The notes under the pieces were generated by a model. That model was given only the letters and a program-made list of their open reading frames with translations. It was not told where the DNA came from and did not search any database. A stretch of DNA of 63,243 nucleotides, from contig CACIYC010000007.1 in assembly GCA_902590775.1 (NCBI GenBank), positions 1 through 63,243 of the forward strand, read 5' to 3'. Shown piece by piece: positions 46,185 to 57,417 of this stretch (its first letter is position 1; each line of letters begins with the position of its first letter). A program made the translations under genes and the position numbers. This DNA is from an uncultured Prochlorococcus sp. GTDB lineage: Bacteria; Cyanobacteriota; Cyanobacteriia; PCC-6307; Cyanobiaceae.

Positions 46185-47375
46185 ATGAATTCAAATCATA
46201 CTGAAATTTATCTTGATGCCTCAGCGACTAGCCCTCCTCTTAATAATGTTATTGACCAAATAAGCTATGTTCAAAAAGCTATCTGGGGTAATCCATCAAG
46301 TATACATAATATAGGTTTAAAATCCGCAGAACTTCTAGAAAGAAGTAGATTTTCTATTGCTGAGAAGTTTAATGTTTTAGCAGAGCAAATTATATTTACA
46401 TCAGGAGCTACTGAATCTATAAATATAGCAATTAGAAATATATCTTTATTATATAAACCATCTAGAATTGTAATTAGTTCAGTAGAGCATCCTGCTGTTA
46501 TTTACGCAGCTAATTCCTTGAAAAGAAATGGCTGGCAAGTTAAATATTGGCCTGTAGATAATTATGGAACTATAGATTTAACTTATATAGATGAAATGTT
46601 ATCAGAACCAACTAAGATTCTTTCTATAATTTCCGCTCAAAGCGAAATCGGAACTACTCAACCTATAAAAAAAATAGCTATAGAATGTAAAAAAAGAGGA
46701 ATATATTTTCATACAGATGCTACTCAAATTATTTCGCAAGGACTTATAGACTTTGAACAATTAAAAGTTTCTTCATTATCAGCATCAGCGCATAAATTTA
46801 GAGGTCCAAAAGGAGTTGGATTTCTTATATTAGATAAAAATTATTTAGCTTATTTAAAGGATAATAAATCAGATATTCTTCATGAAAATGGTATACGTGC
46901 AGGTACACAACCTGTACCATTAATTCACGGAATGTCAGTTGCATTAAATTCGATCGATATTAAAACTCGAATAGACTTAGAGAAGTTTGATTTTGCAGAT
47001 ACATATACAACTAAACTAACTAATTACTTAAGGTTAAAACTACTTGAATTACCAGGGTTGTCTCTTATTGGCCATCCTTATAATCGTTTACCTAATCACA
47101 TATCTCTACTAATAACTAAAAATGGACATCCAATTTCAAGTCATAAATTAGTTTTAGAATTATCTAAAAACGGAATTTACGCAAGCAGTGGAACAGCCTG
47201 TTCCTCTCATTTAAAAAGAGAAAGCAATACACTTAAAGCAATTGGAATACCCTCAAAATACTCTAAATCAAATTTAAGGCTGTCACTTGGGAACTGGTTG
47301 TTTGACCTAGATATAAACTATTTGTGTAATAGAATATATAATACTATTAATATTGTCGCGGAGAATCAGTCATAA
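46185..47375 (+). CDS. Cysteine desulfurase (IscS/NifS-type)
   Basis: This PLP class V aminotransferase-fold enzyme takes sulfur from cysteine for iron-sulfur clusters and thiolation. The N-terminus has YLDASATSPPLN. The GNPSSIHNIG segment and the PLP lysine in SASAHKFRGPKGVGFL (about residue 204) follow. The active cysteine is in ASSGTACSSHL (about 336). It is shorter in the cysteine-loop region than some, with 396 residues. It overlaps the next gene's start by one base. Confidence 0.9.
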   Translation: MNSNHTEIYLDASATSPPLNNVIDQISYVQKAIWGNPSSIHNIGLKSAELLERSRFSIAEKFNVLAEQIIFTSGATESINIAIRNISLLYKPSRIVISSVEHPAVIYAANSLKRNGWQVKYWPVDNYGTIDLTYIDEMLSEPTKILSIISAQSEIGTTQPIKKIAIECKKRGIYFHTDATQIISQGLIDFEQLKVSSLSASAHKFRGPKGVGFLILDKNYLAYLKDNKSDILHENGIRAGTQPVPLIHGMSVALNSIDIKTRIDLEKFDFADTYTTKLTNYLRLKLLELPGLSLIGHPYNRLPNHISLLITKNGHPISSHKLVLELSKNGIYASSGTACSSHLKRESNTLKAIGIPSKYSKSNLRLSLGNWLFDLDINYLCNRIYNTINIVAENQS

Positions 47376-48016
47376 TGAAAAGTAATAATCTCAATTCTAG
47401 GTTGCCAAAGGATTTATTTGAATGTGAAATTCAAATTCAAATTGCAATAAATGAATCCTCAAGGATTAATAATAACTTATACAATACTATTAATTTAAAA
47501 TTTGAAGGATTTAAAATAAACGATTCTTTATTTCGGATTCTAGAAAAGATAAGCACAGATAGTAATTCATTTATAATAGCTTTTTCAGATTATGGAAGTT
47601 CAGCATTGTGCAAAAGAGATTATCCGAAATTTAAAGACATAATATTTACTTTTAAGGAATTGATATTAAGCAATAATATTGAATCTTCTAAAACAATAAT
47701 AGCTGTTTCTCCTCAACCTTATGATTATGATGAATTTGAGGAGTTAACTCAGACTACAAATAATAAAATCATAATGTTTAATGGAAAGTTGGAAGAAACA
47801 ACAATTGGTATAGGCCTAGTTGCAAGGGAACGTAGAATTAAGTTTATCAAACAATGGAAAAATATCTATTGGTTAGAACCATTCCCTAAAGGAGCACTGT
47901 TATATATCTTTAATAATCAATGGTTACTTTTTAAGTTATATTCTGACGGCAATAGATTACACAAAAGCTATCAACAAAAACCCGATAAAGAAGAATTAGA
48001 TAAAGTATTTGATTGA
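47375..48016 (+). CDS. DUF1995 family protein
   Basis: This 213-residue soluble protein has the pattern of DUF1995, a family shared by cyanobacteria and plastids (plant members include the LPA3-type factors of photosystem II assembly). It opens LPKDLFECEIQIQIAINES. An IIAFSDYGSSALCKRDYP segment, a VSPQPYDYDEFEEL stretch and a YWLEPFPKGALLYI end follow. It is coupled to the desulfurase by a 1-bp overlap and followed by dacB after 4 bp. Function here is unknown. Confidence 0.78.
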   Translation: MKSNNLNSRLPKDLFECEIQIQIAINESSRINNNLYNTINLKFEGFKINDSLFRILEKISTDSNSFIIAFSDYGSSALCKRDYPKFKDIIFTFKELILSNNIESSKTIIAVSPQPYDYDEFEELTQTTNNKIIMFNGKLEETTIGIGLVARERRIKFIKQWKNIYWLEPFPKGALLYIFNNQWLLFKLYSDGNRLHKSYQQKPDKEELDKVFD

Positions 48017-48020
48017 GTTC

Positions 48021-49292
48021 ATGTATAAATATATCTATAAAAATACATACATTATATTTTTGCTATTATCTTTAAGTTTAATTGTTTTAAATGCAAATAA
48101 AATATTATCATTAAATTTAACAAATAATATTTATTCTTCTATTGATAAATTGTTTAGAGTAAGTACTAAAACAAGGAAAAGAAATTTATGTAAGCCTCTA
48201 CAAGAAGAACTCATTGCTATTATTTCTCCTCATAAATCTAACTGGAGTATTTCTATATTAAATTCTAAAGAGGAGTTAATTACAGATATTAATGGTGATA
48301 TAAAAAGAATACCTGCTTCCAATCAGAAGATATATACGACAGCATATGCTCTAGATAAATTAGGAGCTAATTATTTTTTAACTACTGATCTATATAAGAA
48401 TAGTAAAGGTCATTATGAGATTAAAGGAAATGGAGATCCTGACTTTAATTATAAGAATATTATTATTTTGACTTCAAAAATTAAACAAAATCCATTTTAT
48501 ACAATTAGTAGTCCTTTGATTTTTTTATATGAAGAAGATAAACACTTTTGGTGGCCTATTTCATGGTCTAAAAATGATATTTTATATTCTTATGGAGCTC
48601 CTATAACTAGGTTACCATTAAATAGTAATTCATATATCTCTTCACTTTATAATCCATTAGAAAACTTTAAATATTTATTATCTGAAACTTTAACAAATCA
48701 AAACATTAATCTAAAAATTATTCATAAACGTCATAATAACTTTAATAGATTTGAAAAAAGATCATTAATTTACTCCTTTAAATCACTACCATTAAAAAGT
48801 CTTTTAAGAATTTCCAATTCTGAGAGTCATAATTTTACTAGTGAAGTTTTACTTAGAAATGCAGCTAATTCCTGGGATAATAGTATTGCTTCAAAAAGAT
48901 TATCATTTTGGCTTGTTAATAAAGGTATACTTAAAGAAGATATAAGCATCCATGATGGGAGTGGATTGTCTAGGAATAATCAAACAACTACAAATTCTAT
49001 TGTTCATATACTTAATTATATGAATAATCATTATCTAAGCGAAATTTATATTAATTCTTTTTCGATTATAGGTATTAGAGGAACATTAAAATATCAATAT
49101 ACCTCTCCTTATACTATTAATAAATTTTATGGTAAGACTGGAACTTTGACAGGAGTTAAAGCTGTCTCTGGTTATCTTAAGACTAACAATGGAGATAAGG
49201 TAATTAGTATTATTAGAAATAGTAATTATTATGATAGTTCTTATTTTACAAAAATACTTAATGCGGTAGCAGCTGAGAGTACTTGTAAATAA
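48021..49292 (+). CDS. dacB: D-alanyl-D-alanine carboxypeptidase (PBP4 type)
   Basis: This penicillin-binding protein of the PBP4 family trims or cuts peptidoglycan. The ATG at 48021 gives a short cytosolic start and then a signal segment (about residues 9-27, YIIFLLLSLSLIVLNA). The serine-transpeptidase motifs are PASNQK (SxxK, about 99), SESHNFTSE (SxN as SHN, about 268) and KFYGKTGTLTG (KTG, about 370). The 423-residue length is a little short. It should act in the periplasm. It converges on coaD with a 5-bp gap. Confidence 0.9.
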   Translation: MYKYIYKNTYIIFLLLSLSLIVLNANKILSLNLTNNIYSSIDKLFRVSTKTRKRNLCKPLQEELIAIISPHKSNWSISILNSKEELITDINGDIKRIPASNQKIYTTAYALDKLGANYFLTTDLYKNSKGHYEIKGNGDPDFNYKNIIILTSKIKQNPFYTISSPLIFLYEEDKHFWWPISWSKNDILYSYGAPITRLPLNSNSYISSLYNPLENFKYLLSETLTNQNINLKIIHKRHNNFNRFEKRSLIYSFKSLPLKSLLRISNSESHNFTSEVLLRNAANSWDNSIASKRLSFWLVNKGILKEDISIHDGSGLSRNNQTTTNSIVHILNYMNNHYLSEIYINSFSIIGIRGTLKYQYTSPYTINKFYGKTGTLTGVKAVSGYLKTNNGDKVISIIRNSNYYDSSYFTKILNAVAAESTCK

Positions 49293-49297
49293 TACTT

Positions 49298-49780
49298 CTA
49301 TTCTTTATTATTATAATATTTTTTAAGATCCTCTGCTATAACAACTGGTACCATATGGTCTACCTTACCCCCAAACATTGCCACTTCTTTAACAACTGAG
49401 CTACTTAGAAAACTATTTTTAGCTTCTGTAGCTAAAAATATAGTTTCTATAGATTTCTCTAATGTGCTATTTGTATGAGCTATTTGAAGTTCATATTCAA
49501 AATCGCTTAATGCTCTTAATCCTCTTAATATTAAATCAACTTTATATTTCCTAGCACAGTCTATTGTTAAGCCATTATAAGAGACTACGTTTATACTAGA
49601 TAAATCCCTTGTAGAATCTTTTATTTGCTCAATTCTTCTTTTTATTGAAAATGTTGAATTTTTGTATGGATTTTCTAATACTGCGATAATTACATCACCG
49701 AAGACTTGCGAAGCACGATGAATTAAGTCTAAATGACCAAATGTTAGAGGATCAAAACTACCAGGGTATAGAACTTTCAT
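49298..49780 (-). CDS. coaD: Phosphopantetheine adenylyltransferase
   Basis: The enzyme attaches AMP to 4'-phosphopantetheine to make dephospho-CoA. The nucleotidyltransferase signature is [16 protein letters not shown] (about residues 5-20). It has the [15 protein letters not shown] segment and the C-terminal [15 protein letters not shown]. The 160 residues are standard. It is short and complete, convergent with dacB. Confidence 0.97.
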   Translation of the reverse strand: MKVLYPGSFDPLTFGHLDLIHRASQVFGDVIIAVLENPYKNSTFSIKRRIEQIKDSTRDLSSINVVSYNGLTIDCARKYKVDLILRGLRALSDFEYELQIAHTNSTLEKSIETIFLATEAKNSFLSSSVVKEVAMFGGKVDHMVPVVIAEDLKKYYNNKE

Positions 49781-49845
49781 GATTTAATTCTTTGGTTGTT
49801 TTTCTTTTTGATTAATGACTAAAGTTAGTAAAAATTTAGAATGTT

Positions 49846-50328
49846 ATGGAACTTGATGTAGAAGCTAAAAAGGTTCTTCTCAGAAAGATACCTCATGGAC
49901 TGTTTATTTGTACTGTCCGTGAAGGAGACGAAATCAACGGCTTTACAGCAAGTTGGGTCACACAAGGGTCCTTTGTTCCCCCTTTAGTTGTAATGGCGGT
50001 CAGATCAGAAGGATCTAGTCATGGAACCATCAAACGGACAAGCAAATTCTGTTTAAATGTATTGCGTTTTGATCAAAAAGATCTTGCAGCAGTTTTTTTT
50101 AAACCACAAAAAGGCCTAGGAGGTCGCTTTGAGTCAACTAGTTATTCATTTGGACAATTAGACCTTCCTTTATTAGAAGATGCAATAGGTGGTCTTGAAT
50201 GTAAGGTTGTCGGATCAGTTGAACATGGTGATCACACAGTATTTGTTGCAGAAGTTTTGTATGCAAAATTAAATCAAGACGTAGAGTCATTAAATTTAGC
50301 TTCTACGGGTTGGACATACGGGGGGTAA
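49846..50328 (+). CDS. Flavin reductase-like FMN-binding protein
   Basis: This 160-residue protein matches the flavin-reductase/NADH:FMN oxidoreductase (DIM6/NTAB) domain: [15 protein letters not shown] at the start, [22 protein letters not shown] in the flavin-binding part, and [15 protein letters not shown] similar domain forms the C-terminus of cyanobacterial flavodiiron proteins, but here it is free-standing. It starts 65 bp after coaD's start (divergent) and 7 bp before uvrC. The exact substrate is unknown. Confidence 0.8.
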   Translation: MELDVEAKKVLLRKIPHGLFICTVREGDEINGFTASWVTQGSFVPPLVVMAVRSEGSSHGTIKRTSKFCLNVLRFDQKDLAAVFFKPQKGLGGRFESTSYSFGQLDLPLLEDAIGGLECKVVGSVEHGDHTVFVAEVLYAKLNQDVESLNLASTGWTYGG

Positions 50329-50335
50329 AAAGAAA

Positions 50336-52261
50336 TTGAATTCACTTGTTAAAACAATAGCTTTAACAGCTGATTCAAACAAATTAAATAAACTTTTAGG
50401 CATAATTCCAGAATTGCCTGGCTGTTATTTAATGAAGGATAATAATGACAATTATCTTTATATAGGCAAATCCAAGAACTTAAGATCTAGGGTTAGAAGT
50501 TATTTTAGAAATAATTCAGAATTATCACCAAGAATATCATTAATGGTTAGACAAATATATGATATAGAATTTATACTAACAGATACAGAAGTAGAGGCTT
50601 TAACTTTAGAATCTAATTTAATTAAACAAAACCAACCCTATTTTAATGTTCTCTTAAAAGATGATAAGAAATATCCATATGTTTGTATCACGTGGAGTGA
50701 AAAATATCCGAGAATTTTTATCACAAGAAGGCGTAGAAATAGAAATATAAAAGATAGATATTATGGTCCATATGTAGATGTCTCTTCATTAAGGAATACA
50801 ATTAATCTACTTAAAAAGATCTTTCCTGTTAGACAAAGAATTAGACCATTATATAAAGATAAAACCTGTTTAAATTATTCTATAGGTAGATGTCCTGGAG
50901 TCTGCCAAGAAGTTATTGATTCTAGTAAATATAGGTTAACAATAAATAAAATTGCAATGGTATTTGAAGGTAGAACTGATGACTTAATATCTGAACTTAA
51001 CAAATCAATGCTGAAATATTCAGAAGTAATGGAATATGAAAAAGCATTAAAAATAAAAAATCAAATAAAAGCAATATTTAGTTTAACTCAATCTCAGAAG
51101 ATGATAGATCCGGACTCATCTATTAATAGAGATGTTATAGCTTTTGCTAGTAATAAAACATTTACGTGTGTTCAACTATTTCAAATGAGATCTGGTAAAT
51201 TGATAGCAAGAATAGGATATACAGCAGATACAAAGAATAATTGTTCAGATATAATTCTTCAAAAGGTTATGGAAGAACACTATAGTAATTTGACAGCTGT
51301 AGAGATTCCAGGAGAAATTGTTATAGAGCAAAAATTAAATAAATCTTTTATTTTTAATGAATGGTTAAATGAATTAAGAGGACGGAAGGTTCGATTGGTA
51401 TACCCAAAGAAAAGTCACAAGAACAAGCTTGTTAAACTAGTTAAGATGAATGCAGAATTTGAATTAAATTCAATCTGCCATGGAATAGAAAAACATAAAT
51501 TAGCTTTAGAGGATTTGTCTAATTTATTAGAACTAGAAGGAGTACCAAAAAGAATAGAAGGATATGATATTAGTCATATTCAGGGATCAAATGCAGTAGG
51601 ATCTCAGGTGGTTTTTATTAATGGAATCCCGGCAAAACATCATTATAGAAAATATAAAATAAAGAACGAATCAATTCATATTGGACATAGTGATGATTAT
51701 CTTGCCATTGAGGAAATTATAACTAGAAGGTTTAACTGTTTTTCTAGATATAAAGAAAAAGGAATTGATTTATCTCATATAAGAAAACATAAAAGTAGTA
51801 TATTTGACCCTTCATTAATTAATGATTTTCCTGATTTGATTTTAATTGATGGAGGGAAAGGACAGTTAAATGCTGCATTAAAAGCTTTGAAAAAGTTAGG
51901 TTTAGAGGGTGATGTTAGATTATGCTCATTAGCTAAGAAAAGAGAAGAAATTTTTGTTCCTGGAATTGGAGATTCATTAGAATATTTAAAGGATGATGAA
52001 GGAGTTTTACTTTTAAGACGATTGCGTGATGAAGCTCATAGATTTGCAATAAGTTTTCATAGAGATAGAAGATCTAAAAATCTAAAGAGGTCCATACTTA
52101 CAGAAATTCCAGGAATAGGCCCTAAAAGAATAAAAGTTCTATTACGTCATTTTAAATCTATTAATGCATTACAACTTGCAAGTCAAGAAGAAATTGCTGA
52201 AATTCAAGGAGTAGGCAATGAAATAGCTTTAAATATATGGAATTATTTTAATAAAGAATAA
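50336..52261 (+). CDS. uvrC: Excinuclease ABC subunit C
   Basis: UvrC makes the dual incision in nucleotide-excision repair. The GIY-YIG domain (about residues 24-105) has [23 protein letters not shown]-like motif follows near 225, the RNase H-like nuclease part includes [15 protein letters not shown] and [18 protein letters not shown], and tandem helix-hairpin-helix repeats end the protein ([17 protein letters not shown]). The start is a TTG at 50336, with no in-frame ATG before the conserved core. It is 641 residues, normal for the family. Confidence 0.95.
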   Translation: MNSLVKTIALTADSNKLNKLLGIIPELPGCYLMKDNNDNYLYIGKSKNLRSRVRSYFRNNSELSPRISLMVRQIYDIEFILTDTEVEALTLESNLIKQNQPYFNVLLKDDKKYPYVCITWSEKYPRIFITRRRRNRNIKDRYYGPYVDVSSLRNTINLLKKIFPVRQRIRPLYKDKTCLNYSIGRCPGVCQEVIDSSKYRLTINKIAMVFEGRTDDLISELNKSMLKYSEVMEYEKALKIKNQIKAIFSLTQSQKMIDPDSSINRDVIAFASNKTFTCVQLFQMRSGKLIARIGYTADTKNNCSDIILQKVMEEHYSNLTAVEIPGEIVIEQKLNKSFIFNEWLNELRGRKVRLVYPKKSHKNKLVKLVKMNAEFELNSICHGIEKHKLALEDLSNLLELEGVPKRIEGYDISHIQGSNAVGSQVVFINGIPAKHHYRKYKIKNESIHIGHSDDYLAIEEIITRRFNCFSRYKEKGIDLSHIRKHKSSIFDPSLINDFPDLILIDGGKGQLNAALKALKKLGLEGDVRLCSLAKKREEIFVPGIGDSLEYLKDDEGVLLLRRLRDEAHRFAISFHRDRRSKNLKRSILTEIPGIGPKRIKVLLRHFKSINALQLASQEEIAEIQGVGNEIALNIWNYFNKE

Positions 52262-52361
52262 GAGTTTATAATTTATGATTAGATAATTAGAATAAGTTTT
52301 ATAGTAAAAAATACAGACATTTTACTTTTACATTTTATCTTATAATTAAGATTAAATCATT

Positions 52362-52925
52362 ATGACTATACCTCCTGAAGCTTACTTATGGTTTAAATCA
52401 CTCCATATAATTGGGGTAGTTGTTTGGTTTGCTGGCCTATTCTATCTTGTACGACTATTTATTTACCATGTTGAAGCTAATGAATATCCTCCTGATCAAC
52501 GAGAAGCTTTTTTTAAACAATATACTTTGATGGAGAAACGCCTGGCGAATATTATAACAACTCCTGGAATGATTTTAACAGTTTCCATGGCATGTGGATT
52601 ACTTATAATTCAACCAAGTTGGTTAAGTGAAAAATGGATGCAGATTAAATTATTGTTTGTAAGCTTTCTTTTATTATACCATTTTTATTGCTATAGAATA
52701 ATGTCAAAGATTCAGTCTAAAGACTTTAATTGGACTGGTAGACAATTAAGAATTCTAAATGAATTACCAACATTACTTTTAGTAGTTGTTGTAATGTTAG
52801 TTGTTTTTAAAAATAATTTTCCAACCAATGCAGCAACATGGCTTATTGTTGGTCTTGTTATATTTATGGCATTGTCAATACAATTTTATGCTAGGTATAG
52901 GCGCTTAAAGAAAGAAGAGGCATAG
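52362..52925 (+). CDS. hemJ: Protoporphyrinogen oxidase HemJ
   Basis: HemJ is the membrane enzyme that oxidises protoporphyrinogen IX in cyanobacteria lacking HemG/HemY. Four to five membrane helices fit the family, beginning AYLWFKSLHIIGVVVWFAGL (His15 is the conserved heme-b-linked residue in the family) and LVRLFIYHVEA. The 187-residue length is typical. It supplies protoporphyrin IX for ChlH, the chelatase at the other end of this window. It is followed after 4 bp by a PHP gene on the same strand. Confidence 0.93.
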   Translation: MTIPPEAYLWFKSLHIIGVVVWFAGLFYLVRLFIYHVEANEYPPDQREAFFKQYTLMEKRLANIITTPGMILTVSMACGLLIIQPSWLSEKWMQIKLLFVSFLLLYHFYCYRIMSKIQSKDFNWTGRQLRILNELPTLLLVVVVMLVVFKNNFPTNAATWLIVGLVIFMALSIQFYARYRRLKKEEA

Positions 52926-52929
52926 TCTT

Positions 52930-53583
52930 TTGTTATTAAGTCAACATCCAATTAAAGAGGTTCTGAAGAATATCTCAATTGAAAGTTGCCCATATGATGT
53001 TAATTTTCATTGTCATACTACTTTTAGTGATGGAAGTCTTGATCCAGAAGAATTAATTTCTAGGGCTGTTCAATTAGGATTACATCACATAGCTGTAACA
53101 GATCACCATTCATTAAAAGCTATTCCAGTAATTAATAATTGGCTGAGAGAATATAATAATGTTGATTCAAGTCTTGTTTTTTGGTCTGGTATAGAAATTA
53201 GTTGCATTCTCAATGGATGTCTTGTTCATATATTAGGGTTAGGAATAGATACAAATTCAGAATATTTGCATCCTTATATACAAGGTGAATCAGTTCAAGG
53301 AGTACAATTACAGGCTAAAGAGGTTATAAAGGCAATAAATAATTCAAATGGTATTTCTATTTTAGCTCACCCAGCAAGATATAGAATTGATTTTGCTACT
53401 CTTATTGAAAGAGCATTCGACTTAGGTATTGATGGAATAGAAGTCTGGTATGATTATGAATTTAATAAAACTTGGAAACCAAGTAAATTTATATGCGAAT
53501 CAATTGATAAATTAACAACTAAATACAAATTAATTAAGAGTTGTGGTACAGATTCTCATGGTTATTCTTTACTAGGTAGATAA
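52930..53583 (+). CDS. PHP domain metal-dependent phosphoesterase
   Basis: This 217-residue protein has the PHP metal-site pattern: NFHCHTTFSDGSLDPEELI (about residues 25-43), IAVTDHHSLKAI, an EISCI segment, ILAHPARYRI and a final CGTDSHG. These histidines and acidic residues bind two or three metals. The TrpH/YciV branch has 5'-3' exonuclease activity on short RNAs and nucleotides, which is a possible role. The start is a TTG at 52930 with no upstream ATG. It converges on cobN with a 4-bp gap. Confidence 0.88.
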   Translation: MLLSQHPIKEVLKNISIESCPYDVNFHCHTTFSDGSLDPEELISRAVQLGLHHIAVTDHHSLKAIPVINNWLREYNNVDSSLVFWSGIEISCILNGCLVHILGLGIDTNSEYLHPYIQGESVQGVQLQAKEVIKAINNSNGISILAHPARYRIDFATLIERAFDLGIDGIEVWYDYEFNKTWKPSKFICESIDKLTTKYKLIKSCGTDSHGYSLLGR

Positions 53584-53587
53584 ATTG

Positions 53588-56500
53588 TCAGTACTTTCCT
53601 TGTTCAATAGATTCATCCGATCTTAATAGAACATTTCTAATAGAATCCAATTCTTCATCATTCGGATTCCACATTCCTCTGTTATATGCCTCTAGAAATC
53701 TTTCTGATATATCTCTTAAAGCCCAAGGATTATTATCTAATAAAAAGTTTAATGTATCTTCTTTCTTTATCCAAGCCTCAAGAATAGATGAATAACACCA
53801 TTTTGGAACGGAGTTAGTTGTAGCATCGTAGGCAAACAAATAATCTAGACTAGCTGACATTTCAAATGCACCTTTGTATCCATGATCAGCCATTCCTTTT
53901 ATCCATTTTTCGTTAAGTAATCTACTTCTTACTACTTTGTCGATTTCTTTTTCTAATTTATGTACTTTAGGATTACTATGTTTTGAATTATCGGCAAAAT
54001 ATACTTTAGGATTCTTACCAGATAATCTATTTACAGCCATTGTTAATCCACCATGATATTGATAATAGTCATCTGAATCTAATAAATCATGTTCTCTATT
54101 GTCCTGATTGTGTAAAACTACATCGACATTACTTAATGCATCTTTTAGACCTGCAGTATCTTTTATAGGTTCTTCAGAACTCTCATATAGCCAATTACTA
54201 TGATTTAAATAACAATCAGCTAGTTCATCATCATTTTCCCAACAACCAAGATTAATTAATTCCTGCAAGCCAGTTCCATAGCCTTCTGGTGAACATCCAT
54301 ATACTCTTCCTTTCGAATAACCATTTTTAATACTGAATGCATAAGGATTAAATTCCTCTGGTTCATCTAAAGCTCCAACTAGTTTTAAGCCTTTATTTAC
54401 TAACTCAATTAAGTGCGGAAAAGCGTCTCTAAATAATCCTGATATTCTTAGTGTTACATCCACTCTAGGCCTTCCCAATATTGAAATGGGAATTACTTCT
54501 ATATCAATTAATTTGCCAGTATTACCGTCCCATATAGGTTTAACACCTATTAAACTAAGAAATTGAGAGATATCTTCTCCTCCATTTCTCATGGTTGATG
54601 TAGCCCAAACTGATAACGCCATATATCTCAAATCTGATCCATTTTCTAGCATGTAAAGTTCAAGTATTTTCTGTGTACTTCGTCGCCCTAAATCCCAAGC
54701 TGATTCTGTAGGTAAACCCCTGATGTCAACACTATAGAAGTTTTTACCTGTAGGTAATACCTCTAGCTTGCCTTTGGTAGGTGATCCAGAGGGACCACTA
54801 ATAATTCTCATTCCTTGTAGACCTTTTTTTAAAGTACTTATTTCATTAAAAGGACTACTTAAAATTGGATCTATTATTTTTATTCTTAGATTATTTACTA
54901 CATCAGACAGAGATTCAATATCTAGAAGTGATTTAAATGCTGGTACTAAATCCTTATTATAATCAATAGGTAAACTACTTTCTAATATATTTAATACATG
55001 ATAAGTAACTATTATATTAGCTTGATTTGTAATCCAGTTTATATAGTCGCCTTTAACTCTAAAACAAGAATTTGTTAGGGTTGAAAGCATATCTAAATCG
55101 CTTTTTATAATCATCTCACCTTCATAATCATTCCAGGGATCTATTGAAATGTTTAGAATTCTAGACAATTCTTGTGTAATACCAACTCTTTGAAACGAAG
55201 GACAAACTGCTATAGATAGAGAAAGGTCTATAATATGATTAACCTTCGGTTGTTTTCCAAAGATATGTAGCCCAGTTCTTATTTGATTCTCCTTTAATTC
55301 GCATAAATATGCATCTAAATTATTATATACATTGTTGTTAGCTTTGTCTAAATCAATACATTTACTTGGATTTATTATATCTAGTAAATTCAAATTTTTA
55401 ATTAGATTATCTAATTTAGCCTTTATAATTAAATTTCTTTTTGAATCAATGGTTTCGGATTCATAGTATTCATCTAGTAAAGTTTCAACTTTTAACAAAT
55501 CCTTAGTTAATGAGGCTCTAGATATAGGTGGAGTTAAATGGTCGATAATAACTGATTGAGTCCTCCTCTTTGCTTGAGAGCCTTCTCCTGGATCATTTAC
55601 AATAAAAGGATATAAATAAGGTAATGGTGGGACTAAAGACTGAGGATAACAATTTACACTTTGCCCAGCACTTTTTCCTGGCAACCATTCTACTGTCCCA
55701 TGCTTTCCTAAATGTATCATCAGATTTGATTTAAATATATTCTTTTTCCAAAAATATTGTGCTAAATATCTATGAGGAGGTGGAAGTATAGGAGAATGGA
55801 TATCCTTAATGTTGTCTTCTGTGTAGCCCCTTGATGGTTGGATTAAAATTGCTACATTACCAAATTTAATTCCATGTATCGGAAAACCTTTTAGTTCTTT
55901 ATCAATTGCTTTAGATGGTAGTCCCCATTTTGTTTCAATAGATGCCCTTGCTTTATTAGGTAAACACTTCCAGTATTTTAAATATTTTTCCAAAGGTAAA
56001 TAATCTAGAGGATCATTTCTTTTGGTTTCTGTTGAATTTGTTCTTGCTAACATTATTTGCCTTATTAAATCTTTTTCAGCTTTTAACTTCTTATAATTAC
56101 CTAAGTTATAGCCACTTTCATATAGAATATCTAATATATTTACCAAACTTGCAGGAGTATCTAAGCCAACCCCATTACCAAGACGTCCATCTTTAACAGG
56201 ATAATTTGATAAGATAATAATTATTTTTACTTTATCTATAGGTAGTTTCTGTAATACAATCCAAGACTTTATTAATTCTGAAATCCAGTGAATATTTCTC
56301 AATTCTGGATTTAATTTATGAACTTGAGAGCATAACTCCTTATTATCCATTTCTACTTTTTTAAAAGCTCCTATTTTAGTTGTAATTCGACCATCTAACT
56401 CAGGTAATATAACTTGTAATGACAAGTCTAACGGATCTAAACCTCTAGATGATTTAGCCCATCTTTGTCGACTATTATTTGAAATAAGAATTTGGAAAAC

Positions 56501-57343
56501 AGGAACATCTAGTTGATCCCATATTTGATTTCCTATATTTACATTTTCAAAATCAACAGAAGCAAAGCTTGTTGTTGTTGCTATAGAATCAATTCCTTCT
56601 TTTTTAAAAATGTTAATTACATTTTCTTGAACCTTTTTTTTCTTTAAGGAACTTACCCATATAGATCTTGGACATAATCCATTGATACGAAATATATCTA
56701 AAATCTTTCTAGCAAAATATGTATCTCCTGATTTTAGTATAGAAGAATAAAAAATAACACCTATTTTATAACCTTTATCATTTTTCCAATCCCATTTGTA
56801 AGGATCAGTTGAAAATTCTATTTCCTTATCAATATTATATAAATTATTATGTTTAAGTATTGATGATATACATTCTAAAAACTTTAAAATATTAATTTTA
56901 CCTCCAACCTTAAGTAATTCTCCTAAATATAAAGAATCTTGATATCTAATATTACTAATGCCATTTAATTCAATCTCTTGTTCTGTTGTACCAGATAATA
57001 TAATTATATGTCTATTTTCTTTTGCTTTACTCCAAAGAATCAATTGCTCAAAACCATATGACCAGTCTGATCTGCTACCAAGAAAACGTACTATTATAAT
57101 TTTCGAGTTTTTAGCTGTTGTTCTAAGATAATGGTCTACTTGGCTATTGTGATTTAGGTACGATAATTTAAGAGCTCTTATCTTTTTATTCAGATAGTGA
57201 TTTTGATTTTTTTTGAATACATTGGACAATCCAGAAATATCGGATGATGCGGAGGTAAGGAATAGAACAGGTGCTTCAGGCTGCTCTATCAGTGCTAAAT
57301 TTTCATTAGGTTCTTCACTAGGAAGATTTGCTATTCGGTGCAT
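53588..57343 (-). CDS. cobN: Cobaltochelatase subunit CobN
   Basis: CobN is the large subunit of aerobic cobalt chelatase, inserting cobalt into hydrogenobyrinic acid a,c-diamide for cobalamin-type cofactors. The 1251 residues show the shared CobN/Mg-chelatase-H architecture. The core has HLGKHGTVEWLPGKSAGQS (about residue 550) and a VNDPGEGSQAKRRTQ segment; LGRPRVDVTLRISGLFRD and the AFEMSASLDYLFAYDATT end follow. It diverges from ilvE over 74 bp. No cobalamin riboswitch is evident upstream. The neighbourhood also contains metH, which uses the cofactor. Confidence 0.94.
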   Translation of the reverse strand: MHRIANLPSEEPNENLALIEQPEAPVLFLTSASSDISGLSNVFKKNQNHYLNKKIRALKLSYLNHNSQVDHYLRTTAKNSKIIIVRFLGSRSDWSYGFEQLILWSKAKENRHIIILSGTTEQEIELNGISNIRYQDSLYLGELLKVGGKINILKFLECISSILKHNNLYNIDKEIEFSTDPYKWDWKNDKGYKIGVIFYSSILKSGDTYFARKILDIFRINGLCPRSIWVSSLKKKKVQENVINIFKKEGIDSIATTTSFASVDFENVNIGNQIWDQLDVPVFQILISNNSRQRWAKSSRGLDPLDLSLQVILPELDGRITTKIGAFKKVEMDNKELCSQVHKLNPELRNIHWISELIKSWIVLQKLPIDKVKIIIILSNYPVKDGRLGNGVGLDTPASLVNILDILYESGYNLGNYKKLKAEKDLIRQIMLARTNSTETKRNDPLDYLPLEKYLKYWKCLPNKARASIETKWGLPSKAIDKELKGFPIHGIKFGNVAILIQPSRGYTEDNIKDIHSPILPPPHRYLAQYFWKKNIFKSNLMIHLGKHGTVEWLPGKSAGQSVNCYPQSLVPPLPYLYPFIVNDPGEGSQAKRRTQSVIIDHLTPPISRASLTKDLLKVETLLDEYYESETIDSKRNLIIKAKLDNLIKNLNLLDIINPSKCIDLDKANNNVYNNLDAYLCELKENQIRTGLHIFGKQPKVNHIIDLSLSIAVCPSFQRVGITQELSRILNISIDPWNDYEGEMIIKSDLDMLSTLTNSCFRVKGDYINWITNQANIIVTYHVLNILESSLPIDYNKDLVPAFKSLLDIESLSDVVNNLRIKIIDPILSSPFNEISTLKKGLQGMRIISGPSGSPTKGKLEVLPTGKNFYSVDIRGLPTESAWDLGRRSTQKILELYMLENGSDLRYMALSVWATSTMRNGGEDISQFLSLIGVKPIWDGNTGKLIDIEVIPISILGRPRVDVTLRISGLFRDAFPHLIELVNKGLKLVGALDEPEEFNPYAFSIKNGYSKGRVYGCSPEGYGTGLQELINLGCWENDDELADCYLNHSNWLYESSEEPIKDTAGLKDALSNVDVVLHNQDNREHDLLDSDDYYQYHGGLTMAVNRLSGKNPKVYFADNSKHSNPKVHKLEKEIDKVVRSRLLNEKWIKGMADHGYKGAFEMSASLDYLFAYDATTNSVPKWCYSSILEAWIKKEDTLNFLLDNNPWALRDISERFLEAYNRGMWNPNDEELDSIRNVLLRSDESIEQGKY

Positions 57344-57417
57344 TAGCCTATTATCTAGCTATTAAGCACTCCTCAAGCACAAAAGTAAGAAAATTATGAT
57401 CTATAGATTCTTCTGTC

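Noticed and set aside
57344-57417. A cobalamin riboswitch upstream of cobN or metH
   Set aside because: The spacer is only 74 bp and shows no B12-box-like segment; metH starts 16 bp after ilvE, leaving no room.
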